Source: Rhizophagus irregularis (taxonomy: Eukaryota; Glomeromycota; Glomeromycetes; Glomerales; Glomeraceae). From it: a stretch of DNA of 64,000 bases. The notes beneath the pieces are model-generated. The model did not search any database, was not told the origin of the DNA, and worked only from the letters and a program-made list of their open reading frames with translations. Both the position numbers and the translations under genes were made by a program. Below, one piece after another: positions 1 through 12,300 of the stretch. Within the stretch, counting starts at the first letter, position 1; each line of letters starts with the position of its first letter. Location of the stretch: NCBI RefSeq assembly GCF_026210795.1, contig NC_089449.1, positions 2,232,001 to 2,296,000 on the forward strand, written 5' to 3'.

Positions 1-41
1 TTATTTAATCATTCATGATTAAAAATAGTACGTCTTTTGTT

Positions 42-3000
42 TTACTTTGTATTAGATGAAATTTTGTAAAGTCCGAGTGGAACATCATCATCTTCATCAT
101 CTGCTGTTGAGTTTATCGTCGATATTTTTGACGAAATTTTATTATGAGGATTTAACGGCCTCGTTCCCGCACTTGACGATCGATTTCTTGGTATATTTAT
201 GAATTTACGCTTACTTGATGGTGGTACTGAGTTTCTTTGTGGAGTTGGAGGACCTGATTTTTTATTAGGTGATGTTGGTCTACCAGTTGGTGATTTTGAA
301 CGTCCAGTTGATGATTTCGAACGTCCATTAGGAGAAGGGGATCGAACATAATTATTATTTTTAATTCCACTACTACTTTCTCCTATATTGTCATCAAATT
401 CTGCACTGGAGTGTAATAATCCTCCACTATGACTACTTTCGATTCTTCCATTGGTCTCGTCAAGATATCCACCATCGGTTCCATCAGAAAGATATTCATC
501 ATTATAATGATGATAACCATGAGCTTGAATCTCATCTTCGCCGTGATAATCGATGTTGTCGCCAAAATCTTCTACAGTTTCTTCCTCGAATTCATTTGTG
601 GACGTTGGTGGCGTCATATATTGTTGCGATATTTGATTCATATCATATTGTGGAGCTTTATATGCTATTTCTGCACTTGATCCTGGTCCTGCTCCTTTTC
701 TTGTTAATCCTGATTTCTTTTCTGCTTTTTTTCTTTTGCGGCTAGTTTTCTCTTTACCTACTTTACTTTTCACTTTGTGTGCTGCTATTTCAGCATTTGG
801 ATTCCCACCACCTCCATGTTCAACTTGTTGCTTATTAATTAGTGATAAATACCAAAACATCATGTTGGAAATGAGTACTTGTTCGTGCAACGGACGTCGT
901 GGGTTTGCAAGTTTGACATGAGAAAGACGGTAGATTGCACGTTCTACATGAATAGGAAGACGGTTATAATTGGTATATTTTGTTTTCTTATTCGAAATAA
1001 TTGGCTGTGATAATGATGTAGTCGTATTAGTAGTTGTTAATGAATCATCTGTCGATTTTCCTTTATTCTGAGGCCATGAAAAAATGGATGAAAATGACTT
1101 TTTCGGTGATTTTTCTCTATCTTTTTCTTTATCCTTTTCTTTAACAATTGAATCGTTGTTCTCGTTTTCATTTCTGTCAGATTTTTCAGATTTCTCAGAT
1201 TTTTCAGATTTTTCAGACTTATCAGATTTGTTCTTTTTAGGTTTTGGTTCTTTTTCTTCTTTATCTTTTTCATGATCTTTTTCCTTATCTTTTAATTTTT
1301 CTTCCGACCCTCCAGGCCATAGCCATGACCATGCAGAAGTACGTTTTTGTGTCGAGGATGTAGGTGTTGTCAGGGATGTTGGACTTGTAGAATTTGGTGA
1401 TGTTGACGGTGATATCGTAGTTGAAAAGGTCCCGGGTTTAGATGTATTTACTTTTAATGAATTTGATTCATCGGATTGATCTACTTGCAATTCACTTGAT
1501 AATTCATTTTCATCTGATGCCAACGAACTTGTTTTATGAAGTGCAGGAGTAATCTGAGATGAAACTTCCGGTGGTGCAACTTCATCTTTCAATGTTATAC
1601 GTATAGGTCCTGCACCATCTTTAACATCTATACATTCAAGTTCAATGTCTTTTTGTATTTCTTCAGGTTCATCAACTATTTCGCTAGAATTCAGTTTCTT
1701 ATCTACTTTATCAATAGTAATTTGTGGAACCGAAAGAGATTCTGATTTTTGTTTTGGTCTCTTTGATACTATATTATTTTCGGATTGTTTTTCTTTATCA
1801 GATGATACATGAGTAGATCTTGTTCTTCTATGTGCAGAAAATCTTCTAGGATTTTGCTCTCCAGCAACAGAATTTCTGCGAATTTTTGTGCGTGCGGCAC
1901 GCTTAAGTGCTGGAGACATTCTCGGTACAAGGACTTTTGAGTCCACATCAGGAGAAGAATGTCGATCAAATATATTTGGGTCATTAGGATTAGAAATTGA
2001 TCCTCCTTAATGTTATAATTTCCAATTAATAAATACAATAATTGAAGGTCGGCCAAGTAAATATGTGACAAAGAAAAAAAAATTTTAGTTTTTTGACAAA
2101 AACAACAATAACAATGTAAATGTATTTTTTAATTCATCCATTCATTCGAATTTTTTTTTTCTTTGAGAACTTTTGTTATAACATTAAAAATGATATCAAA
2201 AATACTCATATAACATTAGTTTGAAGTTTTGCAAATGATGCAAATTTAATTAAATAAATTAATTATCTTACCCATAAACGGCGGAAGATTCAAACTTAGA
2301 CTCCTTCGTAATATATTTAATTTTGTTGATTCTGAAGTTGGATTAATATTTCCATCTGATCCAATGTATGACTCCCAATCAAAACCGGTCCATTTTTTCT
2401 CAGGTTCCACTTTTTTATCTGTTGTTTCTTCTTCATCATCTTCAACATCTGAAGGAATATATTGTTTAGAAAGAGTTGATTTCCGCCTTCTTAACGACCC
2501 TATTCCAGAATTAAACCCATCTTTTGCATGATTTTTTAACCACTTTCTAAATTCATTTGGCGCTATTTCTGGATGCAAATGTGCGGGTACCCAAAACAAA
2601 TGAGATGGATTGTCCGTTTCAATGTGAAGTTCTTCAGTGACAGGTTGAGAATTTGTTAAGCAATCCGAGTCGTCTTCCTCTAAACCCATAATTGATTTTC
2701 TCTTTAGCCTCATTTCAATAAAACCTGGATTTCTTAATGGTGCCTCTGTTGTATCTTCTTTTGAATTAATAGAAATGTCTTTAGTAACATCAAAAATATG
2801 CGAATCTTTAGTTGTTATAGAATCTGATGAGGTTTCTCTATTATGTTCTTTAACAGAATGTTCCTGAGGTAGAGAAACGTTTATTTTAACTTTTTTTTGT
2901 TCAGGCCGGGGTTCTATTTCAGTTTCCGACATAGTAGGCGAGGGACCAAGAGTTAAAGCTTGTGTACTTTTCTCTCTGCTCGGATCAACTTTTGACGGTA

Positions 3001-3094
3001 AAATTTCTTCTGTATTATATTCAGTAGGTCCAAAAGTTTCGTCCAACATTTTCGAAAATTCTAATAAATTTTCTCCGGAAGTTTCGTTAACCAT
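42..3094 (-). CDS. Zds1-like cell-cycle / polarity regulator
   Basis: Two exons, 3094-2272 and 2005-42, give 928 codons plus stop; the phase (1+2) and GT-AG sites fit. Around residues 165-190 there is a block HLFWVPAHLHPEI followed by EFRKWLKNH, which resembles the conserved N-terminal motif of Zds proteins. Around residues 630-672 sits RAIYRLSHVKLANPRRPL followed by QVLISNMMFWYL, the hallmark of the Zds C-terminal domain. In yeasts Zds proteins bind PP2A-Cdc55 and act in mitotic entry and exit and in polarity; that role is inferred here by family. The rest is low-complexity: S/T/P-rich linkers, a Lys/Glu/Asp/Ser stretch with repeated KSEK units, and an SPTGR/SPNGR repeat near the C-terminus. 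The start is the only ATG opening exon 1. The exon 2 acceptor is a tandem AAGGAG, so two in-frame splice forms differing by one codon are possible. Transcribed in the same direction as UBC8 upstream. Confidence 0.85.
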
Positions 3095-3962
3095 TTCATT
3101 TAATATATATAAAAAAATTTTACTATATACAAATTAAAAAGTAAAAAACATATTATGAACAACAAGTGACGAGAAAAAATCTTTTATAAACTTTTATCTC
3201 TTGGCGTATGAGTATAAAAAACTAAAATTTCAAATTTGACTAATAAAGTAATTTGTACATGGGGGACGGGGGGTGCAAAAATTCAGTATGTCGGAAAAAT
3301 TTTCCGGCTACATAAAGGAAATCTTTAATTTTAACTTTATATATTTTTCACTTATGCACTTTCCCAAATAGCTTATTTACATTACGTAATGCTAAGTAAA
3401 TATAATGCCGGAATTTAAACCGGGAAATTCATGAGTCGGATATTTTAACGAGAGAATATTTTAACAAGAGAATATTTAGTTTAAATTTTATCAAATTATA
3501 AAGAAGCGTATTATCATTTGAAAGTCTAATTAAGCAAATTAACTATTTTATCATCATAATCATAATATTTACTATATTCTGTATACTGTATGTACAAAAA
3601 TAAAATTCAATTAATGATAAGGGGATATGAAATGTTCATTATAAATTTGTAAATATGTTACAAACATTTATTATGAAAAGGTACTTCAACTGTACCTGAA
3701 GTTTATAGTTTATGCTTAAAATTATAAAAACTCAAAATACTGCTTTAAAAATCCTGTTACTTATAAATGTGAGAAAAAGGGAAAAAAAAAACAAAACAAA
3801 TAACAAATAAAAAAAAAATAAAATAATTTCTATAATGCTATATATATTGGAGCAACTAATTAAAAGTAAGAAAATTTGATAATAAAACAAACAAAATAAC
3901 ACAAAACTAGAGTAATATCAATATAAATTTTGATAGAATTTTTGACTTTGAACGCATCCATG
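3095..3962. other. Intergenic: UBC8 3' end and ZDS1-like upstream region
   Basis: No ORF of note. AT-rich sequence that must hold the 3' UTR of the E2 gene and the promoter of the ZDS1-like gene, both on the minus strand. A G-run (GGGGGACGGGGGG, about 3260-3272) is the only GC-rich patch and could be a zinc-finger factor site; this is a guess. Confidence 0.5.
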
Positions 3963-4950
3963 TTACAGTTCCATTTCCGGGACTTCTTCTTCATCTGAAT
4001 ATGAATCTACAGAACTTACTTCATCTTCTGAAGAACTTTCGTTCGCTGCGTCCGCTGCTTCTTTCGTAGCAAACCTGCTAACATATTCTAATATAAAAAA
4101 ATGATTATATATAAAATATAGCGTAATTAACTTGATAATAATAGTATAGTGGGACCAGGCACCAGGTCATTTAAATCATAATTGATGTATTACCTTTTAC
4201 TTTGTTTTCATATGCCTGTGGTTCTCGCATTAATAAAGCTGCTGCTTCGCCATTGAGTGGATCGGTGGGATTAGGATATCTCAAGAGTTGAGGAAGAAAC
4301 ACCTCAAAAATATTGATCATGTCTATAAAAAGTGTGAAATTATTTGTATAATGAAATATAATGAACATAATTAAAATCATAATTTATTTAGTTAATTACC
4401 AAACATTGGACTCCATGTCTGATTAATTACATCAAGACAAACTGACCCACTACTATATATCCATACAAGAGATTGATCAGTCAATATTTGAACTCAAAAA
4501 TGGTTAAAAATATTAATCAAAATATTTAGAACCTAAACAACTTACAGCTCATCGATATTAGGATGAAAAATTTTATTCATAAAACCAATCGACGGAGATT
4601 TATATGGGTATTGGTCAGGAAGCTCAACATGAACTTTCCATACACCGCCGGCAAATGGTGCTAAAACAAAGTAATAGAAATTTAATTTATTTATATGGAA
4701 CATAAATAAATATAGACGAATAATAAATTACGTAAAATAAGACATACTGTCCTCAGGTCCATGAAATCGAACATAAAACTCCTGCATGTTATCATTGACA
4801 AGAGTAACCTCATAATCGCTCATAAGACTTAATGATATCGCAAAAATTTAAGAAATTGGTAAATATTAAAAACGTTTAATAACTCGGTATAGTAATATTA
4901 ACTCACAGCTTCATAACATCAGTTTCGATCCTTCTACGCGGCGAAGACAT
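3963..4950 (-). CDS. UBC8: Ubiquitin-conjugating enzyme E2, Ubc8/UBE2H type
   Basis: Six exons: 4950-4907, 4827-4748, 4660-4546, 4452-4400, 4322-4194 and 4087-3963. All have GT-AG sites and matching phases, giving 181 residues. The protein starts [20 protein letters not shown], almost the yeast Ubc8 N-terminus. It has the E2 landmarks in order: P-rich loop [10 protein letters not shown] (about 59-68), FHPNIDE (73-79), catalytic Cys85 in SGSVCLDV, the tail of the UBC fold with [16 protein letters not shown], then an acidic Ser/Asp/Glu C-terminus as in Ubc8/UBE2H. Known family role: E2 of the GID/CTLH ubiquitin ligase, which in yeast degrades gluconeogenic enzymes on return to glucose; cytosolic or nuclear. 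The acidic tail is shorter than in S. cerevisiae. Head to head with PMS1. Confidence 0.95.
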
Positions 4951-5200
4951 TTTAAATATAACTTGTTTTAAAAGAAAAAGAGATGATTAAATTGCGTATT
5001 ATTATATCAGTTAAATATCGAAGTATAGTTAGTGTTCTCAAGTTGATTTATCTTCTACGGGTTTTTATGAGTCATTTTTTAGATTTTAGTAAATTGGTCA
5101 CATGGCTCGCGCCAAAAATCGCATCAGTACATGTTTGGCCGCAGTGCAGCCTCGCATAAATAAAAAATAAGATCATTTTGTTATTATAACCGCGTTAAAT
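4951..5200. promoter_or_regulatory. Bidirectional UBC8/PMS1 promoter with E2F-like site
   Basis: Only 250 bp separate the two divergent start codons. At 5106-5118 the minus strand reads TTTTTGGCGCGAG, a full match to the E2F core TTTSSCGC. Two further ACGCGT boxes (MluI cell-cycle box type) lie in PMS1 intron 1, at 5354-5359 and 5415-5420. In yeasts MCB boxes drive G1/S expression of replication and repair genes; in animals, plants and some early fungi E2F does. Cell-cycle control of PMS1 is therefore inferred. No clear TATA box. Confidence 0.5.
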
Positions 5201-8200
5201 ATGTCGGTCAAAGCAATTGATACTTCTTCGATTCATCGAATTTGTTCAGGCCAGGTAATCTTGGACTTAACAACAGCAGTAAAAGAGCTTGTAGAAAACA
5301 GTCTTGATGCTCAGGCAAAATCAATTGGTATAAACATATTTTGATTAAAAAAAACGCGTCAATATTGCTTTAAACTTATTTTTAATTATCATATATTATA
5401 TATTTTTATTACTAACGCGTTTTATTTGTATCTAAACAGAAATCAGATTTAAAGAATATGGCATCCAATCCGTTGAAGTAATAGACGATGGGATAGGAAT
5501 TCATCATAATGATTATGAAAGCCTAGGTAGTTTTGCCTAAGAGATTATTCCAAATTTACGAAAACTAACAATTATAAAATCTAATCAGCTCTCAAGTATC
5601 ACACATCCAAACTATCTTGCTTTGAAGATTTAACAGAAATCAACTCATTTGGCTTTAGAGGCGAAGCACTTAGTTCTTTGTGCGCTCTATCCAAACTTGT
5701 AGTCTCAACATGCACTCAAGAAGAAACTCCAACGGGTACCAAATTGGAATATGATTCACATGGAAGGCTCATAAAAAAGTCTCCAATAGCTCGAGAGGTA
5801 TCGGTATTATTTGTTTAGCACTTCCTTATAAAAGTTTTGTAATTGATATCCAATTTACTTATTTTCAAACATAAATAAAGCGAGGCACGTCCGTATTCTT
5901 ACAAGGACTTTTTGAACCGGTTCCAGTTCGACACCGTGAATTTAAAAAGAATATTAAGCGAGAATTTGGCAAAGCACTAGTATTATTGCAAGCTTATGGT
6001 ATCATTTGCGAAAATGTTAGAATTTCTTGTACAAATCAGTTAAATAATAAGTATGCACGTAATATATTAGACATATGTTCGTTTTTTTGCAAATTTTATG
6101 AAATTTTATACATTATTACTAACGGTGATTTTTACTTTTAAATTCCTACTATATCAGCGCAAAAACAAGAGTGTTAACTACAAGTGGGAACAATGACTTA
6201 AGAGATAATATCGCAAATATATTTGGTGCCAAGACATTAACTCAAATAATACCATTGAACATAAATATGAATGTCAAACGAGATATGAGATTGCAAAAAA
6301 ATGAATATGATGAAAGGTGAATAATTAACACAGTGTGTAATTATGAACAAATGTTTAATTGAATCATATATTAATTAAATTGGTATTGAAGTGAAGGATA
6401 TACTGCTCATATTGTTGGTTATATTTCTAAACCTATGAAAGGATACGGCCGTGGAAGCAATGATAGGCAATATTACTTCATTAATGGTCGTCCATGCAAT
6501 TTACCAAAAGTAAAGCGACATTTTTATTCATTTCTTATTCAATTATTCAAAATTGATCATTGCTTTCATTTTATTTCATAAAGATGGCGAAAGCTGTTAA
6601 TGAGTTATATAAAAGTTTTAACACTCACCAGTATCCTTTTGTTGTTATTGATTTTCGACTTGCGAAATGTTAGTGGATTATTTTACTGCTTAGTTAAGTT
6701 TACAATTCTTCGTTATATCAAATAACTGACAGAATTAATATGTCTAGCTTCGTATGATGTTAACGTCAGCCCGGATAAAAGGACAATATTTATACATAAC
6801 GAAATCAAAATAGTAGAGATAGTAAGGGTATCTAAGTAATTTCATAATTTTTCAATATAAAAAATTCCATATAATGAAAAGTTCTTACTCTTTTTTAGGA
6901 AGAATTAAATAATGTTCTGGAACCATTTCGGTCTACTTTCGCGTATTCTAATGTTGGAGGCGTGCAGTTGTCAATAGAAGAAAATGTTTTATGTCATGGG
7001 AATTCAAAGAAGGAGATTTCTTCACAAAACAAAAATGCCCAATATAGGAGTGGAATTTTACTTGTGCAAGACAGAGATGATGGTATAGTCAGGCTCAATA
7101 ACATTCAAAGCAACGAGAGCGTTAAAAGTGAAGAGTATAAGTTTGCGAATTGTACTACTCAATCAGAGGGAAGTGAAGTTCATGTAATGAAAAAGCTAAA
7201 GATTTCTGCTGAAAAATCAGAGATTGTTAGTTCTCCGAAAAAAAATCTATCACAATTATTATCTTCAAATACGCCGAAAAAAAGAAATTATATTATTAAA
7301 CCAATTGATACCTACTTAGTTAATGACCGGAAGGATTCTTTCAATGTTTCAGCGTCTATATCATGTGATGATAAACATCGCGGTGAAAACGTTGATAAAG
7401 CTGATATCGAAGAAGAGGAGCAAATGGAAATGATCGTCGAAGATTTTGTTGAGGTTCTTGAAGATGATATGAACGATTCTAATAAAGGTGTTATCATAGC
7501 CGATGATAAGAATGCTTTTAACAAGAATCTCATAATCTCTAAAGAGGATAATAAAATTTTGAGTTTTTCAAGTAAGACACTTGATCTAGAGACTGTTATG
7601 ATAGAGAGTGATTACGAAAGACAAGACATTGAGATACCATTTGATATTCGAAGATATAAATTGATTGATACAAATCAGCAAGATTTTTGCAAGTATAAAT
7701 ATAAAAATAACGATCGCGATACACATTTAAATAATTCCGGAATCGATACTCAAGATAATGAAGTTGCTGAAAGAGAACTCAGTAGGGTTATATTGAAAAG
7801 AGATTTCGGCTTGATGGAAATTATAGGGCAATTCAATCTCGGATTTATTATTGTTAAATTGGATAATTCTAATTGTAATGATTTGTTTATTATTGATCAA
7901 CATGCATCTGATGAGAAATATAACTTTGAAAATTTACAACATCATACTAAAATCCAATCTCAAAGACTTATCAGGTTTTTTTTTTGGTTATTTGATTATA
8001 TAACATAGTCATTCTCTCATACTACATTACCATTTAGTCCAAGAAAGTTAGATCTTACTGCAGCAGAGGAATTAATTGCAATAGAAAACTTAAAAATCCT
8101 ACAAGCGAATGGATTTGAGTTGGATGTAGATTACAACGCATCTCCCACTAATAAATTAAAATTATTGGCGCAACCGATGAGCAAAGATATAATATTCGGA

Positions 8201-8766
8201 GTTAAGGGTAAATCTCTTTTTTTGGATAATTCTTATGTAAGAAAACAATTGATTGTTAAACATTTATAAAAAAATTTATAAAAAAAAAAGATTTAGAAGA
8301 ATTAATATTTCTATTATCTGAACGACCGGGAGAAATGGTACGTTGTTCACACATCAGAAATATGTTTGCGTCTAGAGCTTGTCGCAAATCTATAATGATT
8401 GGAGATGCATTAAGTCGTCAACAAATGGGAAAGGTCAGTTTGTATTCTATAGTAGACTATTACATCATTCACCCGTAAAACCCGAATAAAAAGCTATTAT
8501 GATAATTCATTTTTGTAGATTGTAAAACATATGGGTGATATTGATCAACCATGGGTAAGAGAATCTCTCTTTTTTAATCATCAATAATTTATCTGTTATT
8601 GAAAATTTCAATTTTTCATATTCTTTAGAATTGTCCTCACGGTCGACCAACCATGAGACACCTTTTTGATTTGTCAAAGGCACGAAGTTCTCAACCATAT
8701 ACAATGCGTCCTAAAAGCAATCAAAGCAATTTATACAAATTGTTTAGAAATACATGTAATAGTTAA
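5201..8766 (+). CDS. PMS1: DNA mismatch repair protein Pms1 (PMS2 orthologue)
   Basis: Thirteen exons: 5201-5327, 5440-5526, 5589-5797, 5881-6050, 6158-6316, 6392-6509, 6584-6668, 6748-6821, 6899-7974, 8038-8207, 8291-8433, 8519-8554 and 8629-8766. All phases match and total 863 residues, the usual length. It forms MutLalpha with Mlh1 and nicks the newly made strand after MutS binds a mismatch. Visible: N-terminal GHKL ATPase ([44 protein letters not shown]), a long acidic linker inside exon 9, then the C-terminal dimerisation/endonuclease domain with GQFNLGFII, the metal-binding [21 protein letters not shown] and the zinc-site [10 protein letters not shown]. All endonuclease residues are present, so it should be active. 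The exon 9 donor is GTTTTT, followed by a T-run, which is weak. The ATG fits the family N-terminus. Confidence 0.95.
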
Positions 8767-9540
8767 TTATTAGCTTTCATAACATTATTTTATTTGGTGA
8801 TATTAGCACTGAAATATTAACTTTAGCACCAAAGTATTATAATATAAATCAGTCATTAAAATTAAAAAAATTAAGAAAATCTTTTTTTAGCAGTATATAT
8901 ATAGCCAAATTATTATTTAACTAAAAAAAATTTCATTAATAAAGTAATTGTAGGCCTTTAAATTTAGAAAACAAAAATTGGTTAATTTTATTGAATTATA
9001 AAAGAATATTTTTTAATATTTTGTAAATTAGAATGTAAATTTTCATAGGTTATTATAAAATTTTTGCTAAATTTTGCATAAATTTATTTATAACTTTTGT
9101 AATTAGTATTTACAAATTTATAGTATATTTTTGTAATATATAGATTATAAAATGTAAAAGAAGTAAAATTGGTTTGTATTAATGTTAATATTTTTAGTAA
9201 AAGTTCACCTATATCACATAATTTATTAAAATTTAGATTGTTTTGTTTTAAAAAAACTAATAATTTTATTAATAAAAGTATTTATATAAAGTCTATAGTT
9301 TGTTTTTTTTTTTTATTGCAGCATATTTAGATTCTTTATTAAAATAAGTAAGTTCAAATACATCATACAAATGAGAATGAAAACAATTAAACTAATAATT
9401 AGTAAGACCTAAACCACTTGTCATCCTGAGAAGGATCCCACGTGTACACTGTCAAGCAGAATTTAGAAGTCTATAGTTTAAATATAATAATATATTATAT
9501 AATAATCCATAAGTTAGTATTATTATAAAAAACATGATAA
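8767..9540. other. AT-rich gene-free stretch 3' of PMS1
   Basis: Holds the PMS1 3' UTR and long A/T runs. No coding frame, inverted repeat or RNA gene seen. A short less AT-rich piece with GGATCCCACGTGTACACTG lies at about 9434-9452. Confidence 0.4.
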
Positions 9541-10320
9541 ATCTTATAAGTATTAAGTAATTTTTATATTGCTAAATAACTTTCAATTAATAAAGGAAGT
9601 CAATTTCATTTGATTAAAATGGTGAAATTATGCTCTAAAGTTAGTAAATAGAAAAAAAAATTTTTAAAGTTAGTACTATTATGAAAATGTAAGTTTCTCT
9701 ATATATATTATACCTATATCTATAAAAATTAATATACAAGTAGTTTTGACTTTACTGAATAATTTTCAATTAATTTAAAAATGGTGAAATTACATGCTGA
9801 AGTTAGTAAACAGAAAAAAGAAACATTTGAAAGTTAATACCATTATAAAAAACATAAGTTTCTCTATATATATTATATTTACACCTATAAAAATAATATA
9901 CAAGTAGTTTCAACCTTATTAACCAATTTTTAATTAATTTGGAAAGTTGATTTCATTTGATCAAAGTGGTAAAATTATACATTGAAGTTAAAAAATGAAA
10001 AAAAAATTTGAAAGTGTACCATTATAAAAACTATTAATTTCCTCATATGTATTATATCTATATCCATAAAAATTAATATACAAGTAATTTTAGCCTTGCT
10101 AAATAATTTTCAATTAATTTAAAAAGTTGATTTCATTTAACTAAAGTGGTAATAAACAGAAAAAAAATTTGAAAATTAGTATCATTATAAAAAATATAGA
10201 TTTTTTTATATATATTATACCTACACCCATGAAAATTAATATATAAATAGTTTTGACTCTACTGAATAATTTTCAATTAATTTAAAAAATCAATTTTATA
10301 AATAGATTTATCAAAAAAAT
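9541..10320. repeat. Degenerate tandem array, unit about 165-190 bp (block 1)
   Basis: Four or more diverged direct copies of one unit. Each has the same order of landmarks: a CTAAATAACTTTCAATTAAT-like start, AAAGTTGATTTCATTTGA, a GTGGTGAAATTA(T/C)GCT piece, AGTTAGTAAA, a poly-A patch, ACCATTATAAAAAACATA, a TATATATTATACCTA stretch, then ACAAGTAGTTTTGAC. Copies start near 9565, 9760, 9925 and 10105. The same unit returns at 10790-11100 and at 46730-47770, so it is a dispersed satellite-like family. Confidence 0.75.
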
Positions 10321-10381
10321 GAATAGAAATTAAGAAATTTATCATTACCTTTATTAAGAACTACCAATCAGTTACAATTAT

Positions 10382-10730
10382 CTTTACAGAAACTTACCAT
10401 TTTTAATCAATATAGAATCGATATTGTTAAGTTTATCTTAACAGTATTGTTTTGATATCATTTTAATATCATTTCAATATTGATTTAATATCGATATAAT
10501 ATCGAAATAAAGTATTATCAAAATGATAATTAAAATAACATTGAAATGACATCTTTAAATTAAACTTAAAGATGTTGTTTCGATATCATTTCTATTATCA
10601 TTTTGATATCATTTTGATACTATTTCGATATCATTTTGATATTAAAGTGATAATATTTTATTTCAATATTATATCAATATTAAATTAATATTGAAATGAT
10701 ATCACTTGAAAACTTAAAGTTTCTGTAAAG
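10382..10730. mobile_element. MITE with CTTTACAGAAACTT termini, long form
   Basis: Terminal inverted repeats CTTTACAGAAACTTA (left) and TAAAGTTTCTGTAAAG (right). The inside is filled with short repeats based on GATATCATTTTGATATCA, themselves palindromic. Both flanking dinucleotides are AT. A 127-bp member with the same ends is at 35452-35578. It interrupts the satellite-like array. Confidence 0.75.
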
Positions 10731-10789
10731 ATTCTATTTAACATATTTTCCTCCAATCTTTAATAAAGTATACATATGAGAATTCTTAT

Positions 10790-11100
10790 TATAATTCTGC
10801 TATGTAAGAGATTTATTTAACCAAAATGGTAAAATTATACTTTGAAATTAATAAATAAAAAAAATTTGAAAGTTAGTATTATTATAAAAAATATAGGTTT
10901 TTTTATATATATTATACCTATATTTATAGAAATTAATATTTATTGAACAATTTTTAATTAATAAAAAAAGTTAATTTTATTTGGCTAAAGTATTAAAATT
11001 ACACTCTAAAGTTATTAAATAAAAAAATATAAATCTTTGGAAATTAGTAGTATTATAAAAAACATACTAGGTTTCTCTATAAATATCATTTTTAATTTAT
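10790..11100. repeat. Degenerate tandem array, unit about 165-190 bp (continuation)
   Basis: Two more diverged units of the array seen at 9541-10320, with the same landmarks (AAATGGTAAAATTATACTTTG, TATTATTATAAAAAATATAG, TATATTATACCTATA). The MITE at 10382-10730 and nearby sequence lie between the two blocks. Confidence 0.65.
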
Positions 11101-11296
11101 AAAATTGTTTTAAGTATATTCGAAAGAAAGTTGCAATTTAAAAAGAATTTCATAAAAAAATTTTTATTATTTGTATAAAATTGTAGAACATAATATAAAC
11201 AAAATTAATATAAAACTAAAATTATATTATTGGTGAATTTCATCAGAGGTAAAATTTACTTCTGGTAAATTAATTTTAAATTAACTACTATTATAT

Positions 11297-12300
11297 ACTG
11301 GTTAAAAACTAATATATTGTAGTGTTACAATCCATAATCCAGTCAATTCAAATTGATCCGTTTATCTGAATTGAAATCAGATATTCATATTTGATTAGTA
11401 TTTTTGACGGATTAATCCAATTTTTAATTCTGACCAGCTTCGACAGTACTAAAAGTTTAAGCAGAACTAATTCTCATTATTGAAACTTCAATTCTGCCTA
11501 AAATTACAATTTTAGCCAGAATTAAAATTATAGTTTAACGATCCAAATTGAATCTGAATGTGCTAATGAGTATCTTGGATCGTACTTCTAATATATTAAG
11601 TAACCGATATGTATCAGATGTGTACCCAATATGTATAGTAAAAATGCAAAAAATTGGGTATCCAATATGTGTAAGATATATGTAAATATATATATTATCT
11701 ACATATTATTTATATATCATATACATATCGATATTCAATATGTATATGATATTTATATTTACATATATCTTACACATATAATATATATGAAACTGAAATT
11801 GGTTAATTTTAACCTCTGAAATGGTTGAAATGGTTGAAATGATTTCGACTTGAGCTCCTCCAAAAGTCAAAATGGTTGAAATTACATCATAGTCATATGA
11901 TTTTATAGTAAACAATAATATTAAAATTCAAAGTTAATGAACTTTGCATCCAGTGATTCAATTTTTATGATCTTTACGCTGTTGGATTCAGCTTATAGAG
12001 AGGATTCCAATGATATGTATTTCATATCTATAGTATCAATATTGACGGAATTATTCACGTTTAAAATTTTATATTAAATTATAATTATAAAAATCACATG
12101 ACTATGATGTAATTTTGACTATTTCGACTTAATTTTGACTTTTGACCTTCCCAAGTCGAAATATTTCTACTTTTGGGCTTTAATTTTGACTTTATGTATA
12201 ATATCGGATATCTGATTTTCTGCATTTTTACTACATATATTAGATATATATCTGATATATATCTGCTACCCAATATATTAGTTTTTGATCAATGATAGTG
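11297..12300. mobile_element. Non-autonomous fold-back element, about 1 kb
   Basis: The ends are inverted copies: AAAAACTAATATATTG at about 11303-11318 and CAATATATTAGTTTTT at about 12271-12286. Inside are nested inverted arms: an ATGTGTAAGATATATG-type stretch, and AAATTACATCATAGTCATATG (11877 on) against CACATGACTATGATGTAATTT (12093 on). No coding frame. A related element is at 35295-35700. Precise ends and target duplication were not resolved. Confidence 0.55.

Noticed and set aside
383-1275. Five short ORFs on both strands within the ZDS1-like coding region
   Set aside because: Shadows of the ZDS1-like frame produced by its low-complexity sequence.
8507-8704. 65-codon minus ORF
   Set aside because: Antisense shadow of the last PMS1 exons, whose motifs ([10 protein letters not shown]) are clear on the plus strand.
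11631-11915. Two overlapping ORFs rich in Ile and Tyr
   Set aside because: Translations of the ATATGTATATG repeats inside the fold-back element.
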